Shown here one piece after another: positions 1 through 10,033 of a DNA stretch of 45,571 bases (the first letter of the stretch is position 1; every line of letters begins with the position of its first letter). Source of the DNA: Pseudomonadota bacterium (GTDB taxonomy: Bacteria > Bdellovibrionota > FAC87 > UBA2466); NCBI GenBank assembly GCA_009927005.1, contig RFNV01000186.1, forward strand, positions 1 through 45,571, given 5' to 3'. The notes under the pieces are model-generated. The model did not search any database. It was not told where the DNA came from and was given only the letters and a program-made list of their open reading frames with translations. A program made the translations under genes and the position numbers.

Positions 1-1435
1 CCGTTGGGCATCCGTGATATTCACTGGAATTCCCCTTCTCCTGGGCATTTGGCTTTACTTCAACTTTGATAGAACTACTGCAGCTGTCCAATTCGTTGAA
101 CGAGTTTCCTGGATCAAGGCTTTCAACATTGAATATTACATGGGGATAGATGGACTAAGCGTACCGATGGTTTTGCTGACCGTTCTTTTGTCCTTTCTCT
201 GTGTGTTTGCTTCTTGGGGAATCGAAAAGGGCGTAAAAGGATACTACGCCATGTTCTTGTTCTTAGAAGCCGGGATGATGGGTGTTTTCTGTGCTCTGGA
301 TTTTTTCCTCTTCTTCATTTTCTGGGAAGTCATGCTTCTTCCCATGTACTTCCTTATTGGTATTTGGGGAGGTAAAGACAAAGTATACGCAGCTATCAAG
401 TTCTTCCTTTATACCCTAGCTGGTTCCGTGCTGATGCTCCTTGCAATGCTTGCAATGTACTACTACTCCGAGCCGCACACTTTTGATCTCTTGGCTCTTG
501 CACAGAACCACACTCAGTTCCTAGGAAAGACGGTCACTCTTTTCGGAACTACTTTTGCTCTGGATAAGATTCTGTGGATCGGTCTCTTTATTGGGTTTGC
601 TATTAAAGTTCCGATTTGGCCTTTCCATACGTGGTTGCCTTGGGCGCACGTGGAAGCCCCAACGGCGGTTTCTGTCATCCTAGCAGGCGTCTTGTTGAAG
701 ATGGGAACGTACGGGCTTCTTCGAATGAACTACCCCATTTTCCCAGAAGCAACTGCTTGGGCATCGACTGCCATGATGATTCTTGGGGTCATCAACATTA
801 TTTACGGTGCTTTCTGTGCTATGGCCCAGAAGGATTTGAAAAAGCTAGTGGCCTACTCATCAGTGTCCCACATGGGATACGTCATCATGGGAATGGCTAG
901 CTTTACCACAGCAGGAGTCAATGGAGCGGTAATGCAGATGTTTAATCACGGAACATCCACAGCAATGCTCTTTCTTTTGGTGGGCGTCGCTTACGACAGA
1001 GTCCATCACCGATGGATTATCAAACCAGATGGTTCCAAAGGATTTGGGGGGATTGCTTCGGTCGTTCCTGTCTATACCGGAATGATGGCCATTGCTTTGT
1101 TTGCTTCTTTGGGACTTCCCGGGTTATCCGGCTTTATCAGCGAGGCTCTCGTATTTTTGGGAACTTTCTCCAATCCAAAATACCAAACTTATGTAGTGAT
1201 CGGTTCTTTAGGGATTTTGTTGGGAGCCGCTTATTTATTGTGGATGTTCATGCGAGTCTTCTTGGGTCCTTTGAATGAAGAGCACAAGGACATGACCGAC
1301 ATGAACTGGAGAGAGCGGCTAACCTTGTTCCCGCTCTGTGTATTAGTCATCGTTTTGGGAGTTTACCCCATGCCGGTGCTTAACCTGATGGGACCAACCC
1401 TAGCCAAACTTTTAAGCGCATTGGGGGTAGCATAA
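1..1435 (+). CDS. nuoM: NADH-quinone oxidoreductase subunit M, copy 1 (5' truncated by the window edge)
   Basis: Proton-antiporter motifs FWEVMLLPMYFLIGIWGG, KVPIWPFHTWLP, LLKMGTYGLLR and KKLVAYSSVSHMG. The frame is open upstream of the GTG at 14, so the start lies outside the window. Confidence 0.93.
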   Translation, partial: RWASVIFTGIPLLLGIWLYFNFDRTTAAVQFVERVSWIKAFNIEYYMGIDGLSVPMVLLTVLLSFLCVFASWGIEKGVKGYYAMFLFLEAGMMGVFCALDFFLFFIFWEVMLLPMYFLIGIWGGKDKVYAAIKFFLYTLAGSVLMLLAMLAMYYYSEPHTFDLLALAQNHTQFLGKTVTLFGTTFALDKILWIGLFIGFAIKVPIWPFHTWLPWAHVEAPTAVSVILAGVLLKMGTYGLLRMNYPIFPEATAWASTAMMILGVINIIYGAFCAMAQKDLKKLVAYSSVSHMGYVIMGMASFTTAGVNGAVMQMFNHGTSTAMLFLLVGVAYDRVHHRWIIKPDGSKGFGGIASVVPVYTGMMAIALFASLGLPGLSGFISEALVFLGTFSNPKYQTYVVIGSLGILLGAAYLLWMFMRVFLGPLNEEHKDMTDMNWRERLTLFPLCVLVIVLGVYPMPVLNLMGPTLAKLLSALGVA

Positions 1436-1436
1436 C

Positions 1437-2918
1437 GTGACTCCGGAAATGCTGATTAGCTTAAAGGCGTTTGCTCCCGAGCTCACTTTGGTGGGCTTTC
1501 TGTCTCTCTTGTTTTTACTTGATGGTTTTGTCCCAAAACTTCGAGAAAACCGTTTCCCACTGATTTGGGTCATCATCTCATGTATAGCGGCAGGGCTTGT
1601 GACTGCGACTGGAAAAGGCCTTTCGGGCGATTTCTTTTCCGGTTTGGTCACGGAGACGGGACTAGTCGCTTTTTTCCGGTATTTCTTCTTTTTTGCCTGC
1701 GGTGTGACTGCCTACGTGACTTTAGGCTCCACAGAAATTGAAGAGCGGGGTCGTTCAGAATTTTCCCTTCTTATCCTTTGCATGACTTTTGGAATGAGCC
1801 TCATGGTTTTAGCAAACCACTTCCTCATGCTCTATATCGGCATCGAGACGGTCTCGATTATTTCCTTTGTACTAGCGGGCTTTGCGCGCGAAAGTTCTCG
1901 TTCTAACGAAGCTTCCTTCAAGTATTTGGTTTATGGGGCGGTTTCCTCTGGACTCATGATCTACGGAATCAGCTTGGTGTACGGATATACAGGTGCTCTC
2001 AGCTATCCTGCCATTGCTGAAGCGCTCATTAAAAACAATGGGACGCATCCCTTTGTATTTTATTTAGCTCTCGTCATGATCTATGCAGGTTTTGCTTACA
2101 AAATTTCCTCCTTTCCGTTTCACTTTTGGACTCCCGACGTTTACGAAGGTTCGCCGACTCCAGTAGCCACCTTCTTTTCAGTGGGACCTAAAGCAGCTGG
2201 ATTTGGTGCTCTTTTGCACTTTGTTCTGACGGCTCTTTCCCAGAAACAAGAAGGCGGAGTTTTTGCTCCAATAGCAGGGATTCAGTTGGCCCCAGTAATG
2301 GCAATGATTTCCGCTGCCACTATGGTGGTAGGAAACTTAAGTGCGATTGCTCAAACCAATGTGAAGAGAATGCTCGCTTTCTCGAGTATCGCTCATGTGG
2401 GCTATGTCCTGATGGGTTTTGTTGTCATGACCCCAGCCGCTTTCTCCTCCATCATTTTTTATCTCATTGCTTATTGTGCAATGAACTTGGGTGCTTTTTG
2501 GATCGTGGGAATTGTAACCGACGAAAAGAAAGGTTCTGACTTGAGTCACTTCAAGGGAATGGGCTGGCGAAACCCGATCACTGGCGTTTGCATGGCCATT
2601 TTCCTCTTCTCTTTGACTGGGATTCCTCTCTTTTCGGGCTTCATTGGGAAGTTTCTCATTTTTGGAAATCTCATCCAAAGCCAGTCTTACCTGTGGCTAG
2701 CCCTGTTGGGCGTATTAAATAGCGTGGTCTCTTTGTACTACTACACTAAGATCCTCAGAGCCATGTGGCTGGAAAAACCAGAAGGGTCCGATTCAGCAGA
2801 GCTTCGACTTCCTCTTTCTCAAGTCATTGGCTTGGTCGGTTTAGCGCTCCCGACAGTCATTTTAGGTTTATTCTTTTCACCTGTTTTGGAAATGGCACAG
2901 CGTTGGATTGCTCAGTAA
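1437..2918 (+). CDS. nuoN: NADH-quinone oxidoreductase subunit N, copy 1
   Basis: NuoN motifs YKISSFPFHFWTPDVYEGSPTPVATFFSVGPKAAGF and KRMLAFSSIAHVGYVLMG. GTG start 1 nt after the nuoM1 stop. Confidence 0.93.
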   Translation: MTPEMLISLKAFAPELTLVGFLSLLFLLDGFVPKLRENRFPLIWVIISCIAAGLVTATGKGLSGDFFSGLVTETGLVAFFRYFFFFACGVTAYVTLGSTEIEERGRSEFSLLILCMTFGMSLMVLANHFLMLYIGIETVSIISFVLAGFARESSRSNEASFKYLVYGAVSSGLMIYGISLVYGYTGALSYPAIAEALIKNNGTHPFVFYLALVMIYAGFAYKISSFPFHFWTPDVYEGSPTPVATFFSVGPKAAGFGALLHFVLTALSQKQEGGVFAPIAGIQLAPVMAMISAATMVVGNLSAIAQTNVKRMLAFSSIAHVGYVLMGFVVMTPAAFSSIIFYLIAYCAMNLGAFWIVGIVTDEKKGSDLSHFKGMGWRNPITGVCMAIFLFSLTGIPLFSGFIGKFLIFGNLIQSQSYLWLALLGVLNSVVSLYYYTKILRAMWLEKPEGSDSAELRLPLSQVIGLVGLALPTVILGLFFSPVLEMAQRWIAQ

Positions 2919-3281
2919 ATGGAAACTTTACTCCCATTAGCTATTCTTCTGGTTGTTACTCTTCTTCTTTGCGCAGCGATTTTAATTGTCACTCAAGTTT
3001 TGGGACCTAAAAACCCAGTTCCTTCGCGATTAGAATCCTATGAGTGCGGAATCAAACCCGAGAGCGGTTCCCACGTTCCCTTTAAAAGCAGTTTTTATCT
3101 CATAGCTGTTCTATTTCTTTTATTTGACGTAGAGGCGGCCTTTTTTCTGCCTTGGGCCCTGGTGTATAGAGATTCTTTGGCAGAGGGACCAGCTCTCCTG
3201 TGGGCTCTCTTAGTTTATTTGGGGCTGATGGCCGTGGGACTTTTTTATATTTTGCAAAAAAAGATACTGAAACTGAACTGA
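2919..3281 (+). CDS. nuoA: NADH-quinone oxidoreductase subunit A
   Basis: 120 aa; YECGIKPESGSHVPFKSSFYLIAVLFLLFDVEAAFFLPWA signature. Confidence 0.95.
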   Translation: METLLPLAILLVVTLLLCAAILIVTQVLGPKNPVPSRLESYECGIKPESGSHVPFKSSFYLIAVLFLLFDVEAAFFLPWALVYRDSLAEGPALLWALLVYLGLMAVGLFYILQKKILKLN

Positions 3282-3282
3282 T

Positions 3283-4347
3283 ATGACCGCTCTGGATTTT
3301 GTTATTGCTGCTCTCAAAGCCATTGTAATTTTAGTGGCTGTTATTCAAGTGGTTCCAGTCATGATTTATGTGGAGCGCAAAGTAGCAGCTTTGATTCAAG
3401 ACAGACCTGGCCCAAATCGGGTGGGGCCTTTTGGATTATTACAACCAGTTGCAGATGCTTTGAAGTTCCTTCTTAAAGAAGATCCCATTCCCCTTTATAC
3501 CCATCGACTTCTTTATACGTTGGCTCCTTTTCTGTCTCTGATTCCTGCCTGTTTGGTCATCGCCGCACTTCCGATAGCAGATAAAGCGATTTTATTTGGA
3601 AAAGAAATTACGGTTCAGATAGCAGATCTGGATGTTTCGTTAATCTATGTGCTCGCCATTGGCTCTTTGGGGGTCTACGGAATTCTCTTTGGCGGCTGGG
3701 CCTCCAATAATAAGTTTTCCCTCATCGGGGCTTTAAGATCCGCATCTCAAATGGTCAGTTACGAATTGCCTCTAGGGCTTGCGGCAGTTGGAGCCGTCAT
3801 GATTTTTGGAACCTTCTCATTGCGAGAAATGGTTGTTCAACAAGACGGAACACTTTTAGGGGTACTCCCTAATTGGGGAATTTTCTATCAGCCTATCGGG
3901 TTTCTCATTTTCCTTATCGCTTCCTTTGCAGAGACGAATCGCCTTCCTTTTGATCTTCCCGAATCAGAAGCTGAATTAGTGGCTGGATTTCATACTGAGT
4001 ATGGAAGCATGAAGTTTGCGACGTTTTTCATGGCCGAATACATGAATCTAGCGACGATGTCTGGACTCATGACGGTCATTTATTTTGGTGGGTGGCACTT
4101 GCCGTGGGTGACGGACGCGCAACTGTTAGAGTGGGTAGGATCCCAAAATGTGCTCTGCTTGATTCAAGTGTTTACTTATATATTCAAAGTTTCTGTTTTT
4201 ATGTTTTTGTATGTGCTGATCCGTTGGACCTTGCCCCGGTTTCGCTTCGATCAACTCTTGGCCCTCTCCTGGGGAAGCCTCATTCCGATTGGCCTTCTGA
4301 ACATCGTTGTGAGCGCGGTTCTTATGTACTTCTTGGGGGGTAAATAA
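3283..4347 (+). CDS. nuoH: NADH-quinone oxidoreductase subunit H
   Basis: ERKVAALIQDRPGPNRVGPFGLLQPVADALK; FAETNRLPFDLPESEAELVAGFHTEYGSMKFA. Confidence 0.96.
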   Translation: MTALDFVIAALKAIVILVAVIQVVPVMIYVERKVAALIQDRPGPNRVGPFGLLQPVADALKFLLKEDPIPLYTHRLLYTLAPFLSLIPACLVIAALPIADKAILFGKEITVQIADLDVSLIYVLAIGSLGVYGILFGGWASNNKFSLIGALRSASQMVSYELPLGLAAVGAVMIFGTFSLREMVVQQDGTLLGVLPNWGIFYQPIGFLIFLIASFAETNRLPFDLPESEAELVAGFHTEYGSMKFATFFMAEYMNLATMSGLMTVIYFGGWHLPWVTDAQLLEWVGSQNVLCLIQVFTYIFKVSVFMFLYVLIRWTLPRFRFDQLLALSWGSLIPIGLLNIVVSAVLMYFLGGK

Positions 4348-4850
4348 TGAAAGAAGCTGTTTTTACTTTCTTTTCATTGTTTACGCTTCTGACAGCTGCC
4401 GGAGTCATTCTGTCACGAAATGTCATCTATAGTGCCTTCAACTTGGTTCTTTGTTTTTTCGGGCTGGCTACTTTGTATCTCCTCTGGGGGGCTACTTTTA
4501 TTTCCATGATCCAAATTTTGATTTATGCGGGAGCGATTGTTGTTTTGTTTGTCTTTGTGGTGATGCTACTTAACTTTGAGAAACCCACTGAACAGAAAAC
4601 TCGACTGCCCATTATTATTTTGGCTAGCGCAGGGGTTTGGACGTTAGCGCTCATTCTTCTACGTGTTCTTTCAAAGAGCCTGGGGGAAATTCCTGTTTTA
4701 GAAACAACTACCCGCGCGTCAGTTAGGACAGTTTCTAAATTGCTGTTCTCTCAGTATTTGTGGCCCTTTGAGGTTTTAACCGTTTTTCTCCTAGCGCTCA
4801 TTGTGGGTATTTTTGTTTTGGCACGGCCTGAGGGGGAGGAAGCGAAATGA
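4347..4850 (+). CDS. nuoJ: NADH-quinone oxidoreductase subunit J
   Basis: 167-aa membrane protein with MIQILIYAGAIVVLFVFVVMLLN. Overlaps the nuoH stop and the nuoK start. Confidence 0.93.
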   Translation: MKEAVFTFFSLFTLLTAAGVILSRNVIYSAFNLVLCFFGLATLYLLWGATFISMIQILIYAGAIVVLFVFVVMLLNFEKPTEQKTRLPIIILASAGVWTLALILLRVLSKSLGEIPVLETTTRASVRTVSKLLFSQYLWPFEVLTVFLLALIVGIFVLARPEGEEAK

Positions 4851-5170
4851 TCCTGGCAGAGAAACTCACTTCCATGGCTTATTGGAGTCACTTTGTGAGC
4901 GTGGCATTGTTTGCTTTAGGGTTGCTCGGTTTTCTTACGAGAAGAAATGCGCTCATTGTACTCATGAGTCTTGAACTCATGTTGAATGCGGTCAATTTGT
5001 TACTGGTTCAGATTGCGATGCGGACAGGAACCTCCGAGGGAATTGTGTTGGTTGTTTTTGTGATCACGGTTGCTGCTGCTGAAGTCGCTGTTGGCTTGGG
5101 AATTATCCTAAATCTTTATCGGATGAAGAAGACGGTAGATTTGGGTTCATTTAGGAATTTATCGGGTTAA
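4847..5170 (+). CDS. nuoK: NADH-quinone oxidoreductase subunit K
   Basis: 107 aa; LIVLMSLELMLNAVNLLLV and VFVITVAAAEVAVGLGIILNLYR. ATGA overlap with nuoJ. Confidence 0.95.
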   Translation: MILAEKLTSMAYWSHFVSVALFALGLLGFLTRRNALIVLMSLELMLNAVNLLLVQIAMRTGTSEGIVLVVFVITVAAAEVAVGLGIILNLYRMKKTVDLGSFRNLSG

Positions 5171-5172
5171 CT

Positions 5173-7062
5173 ATGCAGAGCATTTTCCTACTAATGATGG
5201 TTGCTCCCTTGATCGGGAGCGTGACGAACGGTCTGATACTGCGTTCTAGCGAGGCCAAGCGTGCGGGCACTTTGGCTACCGTTTGTGCGTTTGTGTCGTT
5301 TTTCTGCGCGGTTCTCCTATTTTTCCAAGTTTCTTCGGGGGCAGGGGAGCCCGTTGAAATGTCCTGGCCATGGATTCAGATTGGCAATTTGAATATCGAA
5401 TGGGGATTTCGATTTGATCGGCTTACCTCTGTTATGGGATTAGTCATCACGGGTGTTGGGAGCTTGATTCACCTTTATTCCATTGGTTACATGTCCCATG
5501 AAAAGGGAAGTTACCGCTACTTTTCTTATTTAAACCTTTTCGTTTTTCTCATGTTGGTTCTAGTAAGTGCTGGTAACCTCGCTGCTTTATTTGTTGGATG
5601 GGAAGGAGTAGGGCTTTGTTCCTACTTACTCATCGGTTATTGGTTTGAAGATCCTGAAAAAGCCAAAGCCGGAATGAAAGCATTTCTGGTCAATCGAATT
5701 GGGGACGCTGGATTCTTAATTGGGATGTTCTTCTGTTATCAGCTTTTTGGAACGTTAGATTTCCAAAAAATTAATGCCGCTATTGATGCTCAATCAGGTT
5801 TCAATATTCAGCTGATGAACATTGCTGCTTTCTTTTTGTTTGTGGGAGCGACTGGAAAGTCGGCTCAAGTGCCACTCTATGTTTGGCTGCCAGATGCCAT
5901 GGCAGGCCCCACTCCGGTTTCTGCTCTCATTCACGCAGCCACCATGGTTACTTCTGGAATTTATCTCATTGTGCGATTGGAGCCACTCTTTGTAACTACG
6001 ACAGACGCTAATACGGTTATCGCTTTGATCGGATTAAGTACGGCTCTTTTAGCTGCGTTCATTGCGACCAGCCAGAAAGATATTAAGAAAGTCTTAGCTT
6101 ATTCCACCGTCAGTCAGTTGGGACTTATGGTTTTGGCTCTGGGATGCAGAGCCTATGTCGCTGCTTTGTTCCATCTAGTAACTCACGCTTTTTTCAAAGC
6201 GCTTTTGTTTTTGGGATCAGGAAGTGTCATTCATGCGCTCGATGGGGAGCAGGACATCAGCAAAATGGGGGGACTTCGAAAAAGCCTCCCGATTACTTCG
6301 CTGACTTTCTTGGTGGGCACTATCGCCATCGCTGGGATTCCCCCGCTCGCAGGTTTTTTTAGCAAAGATACTATCCTCCATGCGGCTTTGGTTTTGGATT
6401 TTCGTCTTTGGATGGGCGGAGCTGTGGTGGCCACTCTTACAGCCTTTTATATGTTCCGGCTTTATAGTCTGACTTTTTTGGGAAGCTATCGAGGCCATGC
6501 CCATCCCCACGAGAGTCCTTGGATGATGACTGTGCCGCTGATGATTTTAGCGGGTGCCAGTTTGGTTGCAGGCTTTTTGGGAGTTCCCCACGAGTTTCAC
6601 TGGATCCCAAACTTTCTGGAGGAGTATTTAAAACCGATTATTCCCCCTTACGAGTTCGAAGGAACGTTAGCCATTTCTTCTCATCAAGCGATGTTGATCA
6701 CAACTGGTTTAGCCTTTTTATCGAGTGCAGCAGCTCTGGTTATTTTTTCGAGAGCAAAATCTACAGATACGAAGAGCTTATTGCTTCGTCCCTTTAAAAC
6801 GGTATTTGAAAATCGCTTTTGGGTAGATGAGCTTTATGGAGTCTTGTTTGTACGACCTTTCCAGGCCTTATCTCGGTTTCTTGCAGGAATCGTGGATCCA
6901 AAAGTGATCGATGGGGGAATCCTGTTGGCGTCTCGTGCCACAAAACGTCTCGGGGGAGTGGTTGTCCTTATTCAGAATGGAAGCATTCAGTGGTATCTGT
7001 TCCTGATGATGGTTGGGGTAGTCGGCGGAATGGTTTGGCTTCTCCGAGGGAGAGTGATCTAA
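5173..7062 (+). CDS. nuoL: NADH-quinone oxidoreductase subunit L
   Basis: 629 aa; VGWEGVGLCSYLLIGYWFE, KSAQVPLYVWLPDAMAGPTPVSALIHAATMVTSGIYL, DIKKVLAYSTVSQLGLM. Confidence 0.95.
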   Translation: MQSIFLLMMVAPLIGSVTNGLILRSSEAKRAGTLATVCAFVSFFCAVLLFFQVSSGAGEPVEMSWPWIQIGNLNIEWGFRFDRLTSVMGLVITGVGSLIHLYSIGYMSHEKGSYRYFSYLNLFVFLMLVLVSAGNLAALFVGWEGVGLCSYLLIGYWFEDPEKAKAGMKAFLVNRIGDAGFLIGMFFCYQLFGTLDFQKINAAIDAQSGFNIQLMNIAAFFLFVGATGKSAQVPLYVWLPDAMAGPTPVSALIHAATMVTSGIYLIVRLEPLFVTTTDANTVIALIGLSTALLAAFIATSQKDIKKVLAYSTVSQLGLMVLALGCRAYVAALFHLVTHAFFKALLFLGSGSVIHALDGEQDISKMGGLRKSLPITSLTFLVGTIAIAGIPPLAGFFSKDTILHAALVLDFRLWMGGAVVATLTAFYMFRLYSLTFLGSYRGHAHPHESPWMMTVPLMILAGASLVAGFLGVPHEFHWIPNFLEEYLKPIIPPYEFEGTLAISSHQAMLITTGLAFLSSAAALVIFSRAKSTDTKSLLLRPFKTVFENRFWVDELYGVLFVRPFQALSRFLAGIVDPKVIDGGILLASRATKRLGGVVVLIQNGSIQWYLFLMMVGVVGGMVWLLRGRVI

Positions 7063-8582
7063 TGATGTCGGCCATTTTAATGAGTCTCTGCGTGTTGCCT
7101 CTCATCGGAGCGCTTCTCATTTTCTTGGGGCCTGAGAAAATGGCGAGAAAAACCGCTTTAACGGTGAGCCTTCTTTGCCTTGCTCTCAATATTCCGCTCT
7201 ACTTTGGTTTTGATGGAGATCAATCACAGGTATTTCAAGGCGTTGTATCTATTCCCTGGGTGCCTGCTCTGGGAATTCGATTTGCATTGGGAATTGATGG
7301 TCTGAGCTTTCCCTTGGTTCTCTTAACTCAGCTCATGTTACCTATCGCTATTGTAGCTAGTTGGAGTGAGGAGAGAAGTCCTAAGCCTTTCATGGCGTGC
7401 TTTCTCATTTTGAGTTCGTTCATGACGGGAACTTTTTTGGCAACTGACCTGTTTCTTTTTTATGTTTTCTGGGAGGCAATGCTCATCCCCATGATTTTGT
7501 TAATTGGCGTTTGGGGAAGTCAGGAACGAATCTACGCAGCTTTGAAATTTTTTCTGTTCACTTTTGCTGGAAGCCTTCTGATGCTCTTGGCGGTTTTGAC
7601 TCTTTTCATTTCCTATAAGACTCAGACAGGAGTCATGAATGCAGATATCGCTGAGCTGACCAAAATAGTGTTTTCCAAAGAGCCGATTTTTTGGGGACTC
7701 AATATCCAAGAGCTTGTCTTTTGGGGATTTACCTTAGCGTTCTTAGTCAAAGTACCCTTATTCCCATTGCACACTTGGTTACCAGATGCTCACGTTCAAG
7801 CACCGACCGGAGGCAGTATTCTTCTAGCCGCAGTACTGCTCAAAATGGGGACTTACGGGCTCTTGAGGTTTTCTATTCCCTTTGGTGGGGAAAGTTTCGC
7901 TCGTTTTGCTCCTGTGCTGGCAGTCTTAAGCCTTGTTGGGATTTTGTATGGGGCTTTTGTGGCATTTCAACAGCAGGACATGAAAAAGTTGGTTGCTTAC
8001 TCGTCCGTGAGCCATTTGGGATTAGTGGTCTTGGGAATCTGCACTCAGAATGTCGATGGGTTAACAGGTTCTGTTATTCAAAATATCAATCATGGTCTAA
8101 GTACCGGAGCTTTATTTTTCCTGGTGGGTTTTCTCTACGATCAACGGCATTCACGACTTTTCTCTGATTATGGTGGTTTAGCTGCCGTTATCCCTTGGTA
8201 TTCCTTCTTTTTAGTTCTCGTCGCTTGTTCCAGTATGGCTGTTCCGGGACTAAATGGTTTTGTGGGGGAAATGCTGATCTTATTGGGGACTTTTGAAGTA
8301 AACCCTTGGTGGGCTGGTGTTGGAGTTTTAGGAGTTATCTTTGGCGCTCTCTACACGCTTACCCTTCTTAAGAAAATACTCTTCGGTCCTGTTACGACTA
8401 GCGAAAATCATTCCCTTAGAGATCTTGCTTGGGGGCAAACGTTACCGCTCATCATTCTTGCGCTATTTATGCTTTGGATAGGTCTGGCTCCAGGATTTTT
8501 GATCAATAAAATGAAGCCGACCCTTGAAAATTATTGGAAGAAGCCCCAGTCGGCTTATGCAATGAGTGGGAAAGCAAAATGA
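7062..8582 (+). CDS. nuoM: NADH-quinone oxidoreductase subunit M, copy 2
   Basis: FYVFWEAMLIPMILLIGVWG, FLVKVPLFPLHTWLPDAHVQAPTGGSILLAAVLLKMGTYGLLR. ATG at 7062 overlaps the nuoL TAA; the ORF-track start at 6990 is too far upstream. Confidence 0.94.
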   Translation: MMSAILMSLCVLPLIGALLIFLGPEKMARKTALTVSLLCLALNIPLYFGFDGDQSQVFQGVVSIPWVPALGIRFALGIDGLSFPLVLLTQLMLPIAIVASWSEERSPKPFMACFLILSSFMTGTFLATDLFLFYVFWEAMLIPMILLIGVWGSQERIYAALKFFLFTFAGSLLMLLAVLTLFISYKTQTGVMNADIAELTKIVFSKEPIFWGLNIQELVFWGFTLAFLVKVPLFPLHTWLPDAHVQAPTGGSILLAAVLLKMGTYGLLRFSIPFGGESFARFAPVLAVLSLVGILYGAFVAFQQQDMKKLVAYSSVSHLGLVVLGICTQNVDGLTGSVIQNINHGLSTGALFFLVGFLYDQRHSRLFSDYGGLAAVIPWYSFFLVLVACSSMAVPGLNGFVGEMLILLGTFEVNPWWAGVGVLGVIFGALYTLTLLKKILFGPVTTSENHSLRDLAWGQTLPLIILALFMLWIGLAPGFLINKMKPTLENYWKKPQSAYAMSGKAK

Positions 8583-10033
8583 TTATTAACGAGTTTTTAG
8601 TTCCCGTATCTCCCGTTTTGAGTCTGATGGTTTCGGCTGTGTTTTTGATTGTTTTGGAAACAGTTTTTAAGGGTGAAAGAGGACAAGTTGGGAAGCTGTT
8701 ACTTGCTCTCGCTGGGCCGCTGGTTTCTATTTTTTTAGTGTCTCTTGTAATTCCTGTTTCCGTCGTAGATTCATTGGCCACTGATAATTCTCAGCTCCCG
8801 AGTTGGCTGATGGAATTTAAAAACTCTTACCAGCTCGACCGTCTGAGCGGGGCTCTGTTTTTGGCAATCAACTTTTTCGTGCTCCTAACGATTGTTTTTG
8901 TCGAATCTTTTTTAAAAGGGGTTAAGGAAAAAACAGAAGTGTTTTCGCTTCTTTTGTTTGCAGCTGCGGGCATGATGCTTTTGGTTTCGTCTGGAAATTT
9001 ATTGATGCTCTTTATGGCGTTGGAGTTGATGTCTTTGCCAACCTACATTTTAGTTGGATTGAGAAAAAATGATCTTCGGTCTTCCGAGGCAGCTTTAAAA
9101 TATTTCCTTTATGGATCCTTTGCAACAGTCCTTCTCGTGTTTGCCATCGCATTACTCTACGGGCAATTTGGGACGCTCCAGCTCAGCGCCATTTCAGGTC
9201 TTTTCAAATCGCAGATACCTACGGGAGTGGCTACCGTGGCAGCTTTTGGGCTTTTGTTAGCCGCTATTGGATTTAAAGTCGGAATGGCTCCGTATCATTT
9301 GTGGGTTCCAGATGCTTACCAGGGTGCTCCAACACCGATAACTGGGTTCATGGGCAGCGCCATTAAACTTGCTGGGTTTGGTTTGGCGATCCGAGTTTTT
9401 GGGCAAACCCTCCTGCCTTTGGTTCAGGAATGGGCTACTCCGCTTTCTTATTTTGCAGTCGTTACGATTTTTGTTGGTAATTTGGCAGCCCTTCGGCAAA
9501 CAGATCTTAAACGACTCTTTGCCTACTCGAGTATTTCCCACGCCGGATACCTTTTTCTGGGGGTTGTCTCATTGGGAGGAGGCCCACAGGCGCTAGAACC
9601 TCTCCAATACTATTTGTGGATTTACGGCCTTCTGTTCTTGGGGACTTTTGGGCTCTTGGCATTGGTCGAAATGCATAAAAAGAATTTGGATTTTGATCGC
9701 TTGAATGGTCTTGGATTTCAAAGGCCGGTTTTAGGTTTTTGTTTCCTCTTGTTTTTATTGTCTGCAGCTGGGATTCCTCCTACTGCTGGATTTTTTTCTA
9801 AATATTTTATTTTGATCCAAGCTTTTCAATCAGGCCAACGTCTCTCTGTGGTCTTAGCGGCTCTGAGTAGCTTGATCGGTGTGTTTTATTATTTAAAGGT
9901 CATCTCTCATTTATATATGAAACCAGCGGGGGCAGCAGAGACAGGCGTTCCTCGTGCTCCCAAGGCAGCGTTCCTAGGAATTTTGCTCTGCGGTTTAGGG
10001 ATGATCTATTTTTCCTTAGTTCCTGCCTTCTAA
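8579..10033 (+). CDS. nuoN: NADH-quinone oxidoreductase subunit N, copy 2
   Basis: GFKVGMAPYHLWVPDAYQGAPTPITGFMGSAIKLAGF; LKRLFAYSSISHAGYLFLG. ATGA overlap with nuoM2, so the start is 8579 rather than 8534. Confidence 0.93.
   Translation: MIINEFLVPVSPVLSLMVSAVFLIVLETVFKGERGQVGKLLLALAGPLVSIFLVSLVIPVSVVDSLATDNSQLPSWLMEFKNSYQLDRLSGALFLAINFFVLLTIVFVESFLKGVKEKTEVFSLLLFAAAGMMLLVSSGNLLMLFMALELMSLPTYILVGLRKNDLRSSEAALKYFLYGSFATVLLVFAIALLYGQFGTLQLSAISGLFKSQIPTGVATVAAFGLLLAAIGFKVGMAPYHLWVPDAYQGAPTPITGFMGSAIKLAGFGLAIRVFGQTLLPLVQEWATPLSYFAVVTIFVGNLAALRQTDLKRLFAYSSISHAGYLFLGVVSLGGGPQALEPLQYYLWIYGLLFLGTFGLLALVEMHKKNLDFDRLNGLGFQRPVLGFCFLLFLLSAAGIPPTAGFFSKYFILIQAFQSGQRLSVVLAALSSLIGVFYYLKVISHLYMKPAGAAETGVPRAPKAAFLGILLCGLGMIYFSLVPAF

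Noticed and set aside
2337-2678. 113-aa minus-strand ORF inside nuoN1
   Set aside because: Shadow ORF on the reverse strand of a conserved membrane subunit.
6217-6510. Overlapping minus-strand ORFs (6217-6510, 6231-6434) in nuoL
   Set aside because: Antisense to a conserved NuoL core; typical spurious ORFs.
7691-8167. 158-aa alternative-frame ORF inside nuoM2
   Set aside because: Overlaps the conserved antiporter core in another frame; composition is not protein-like.
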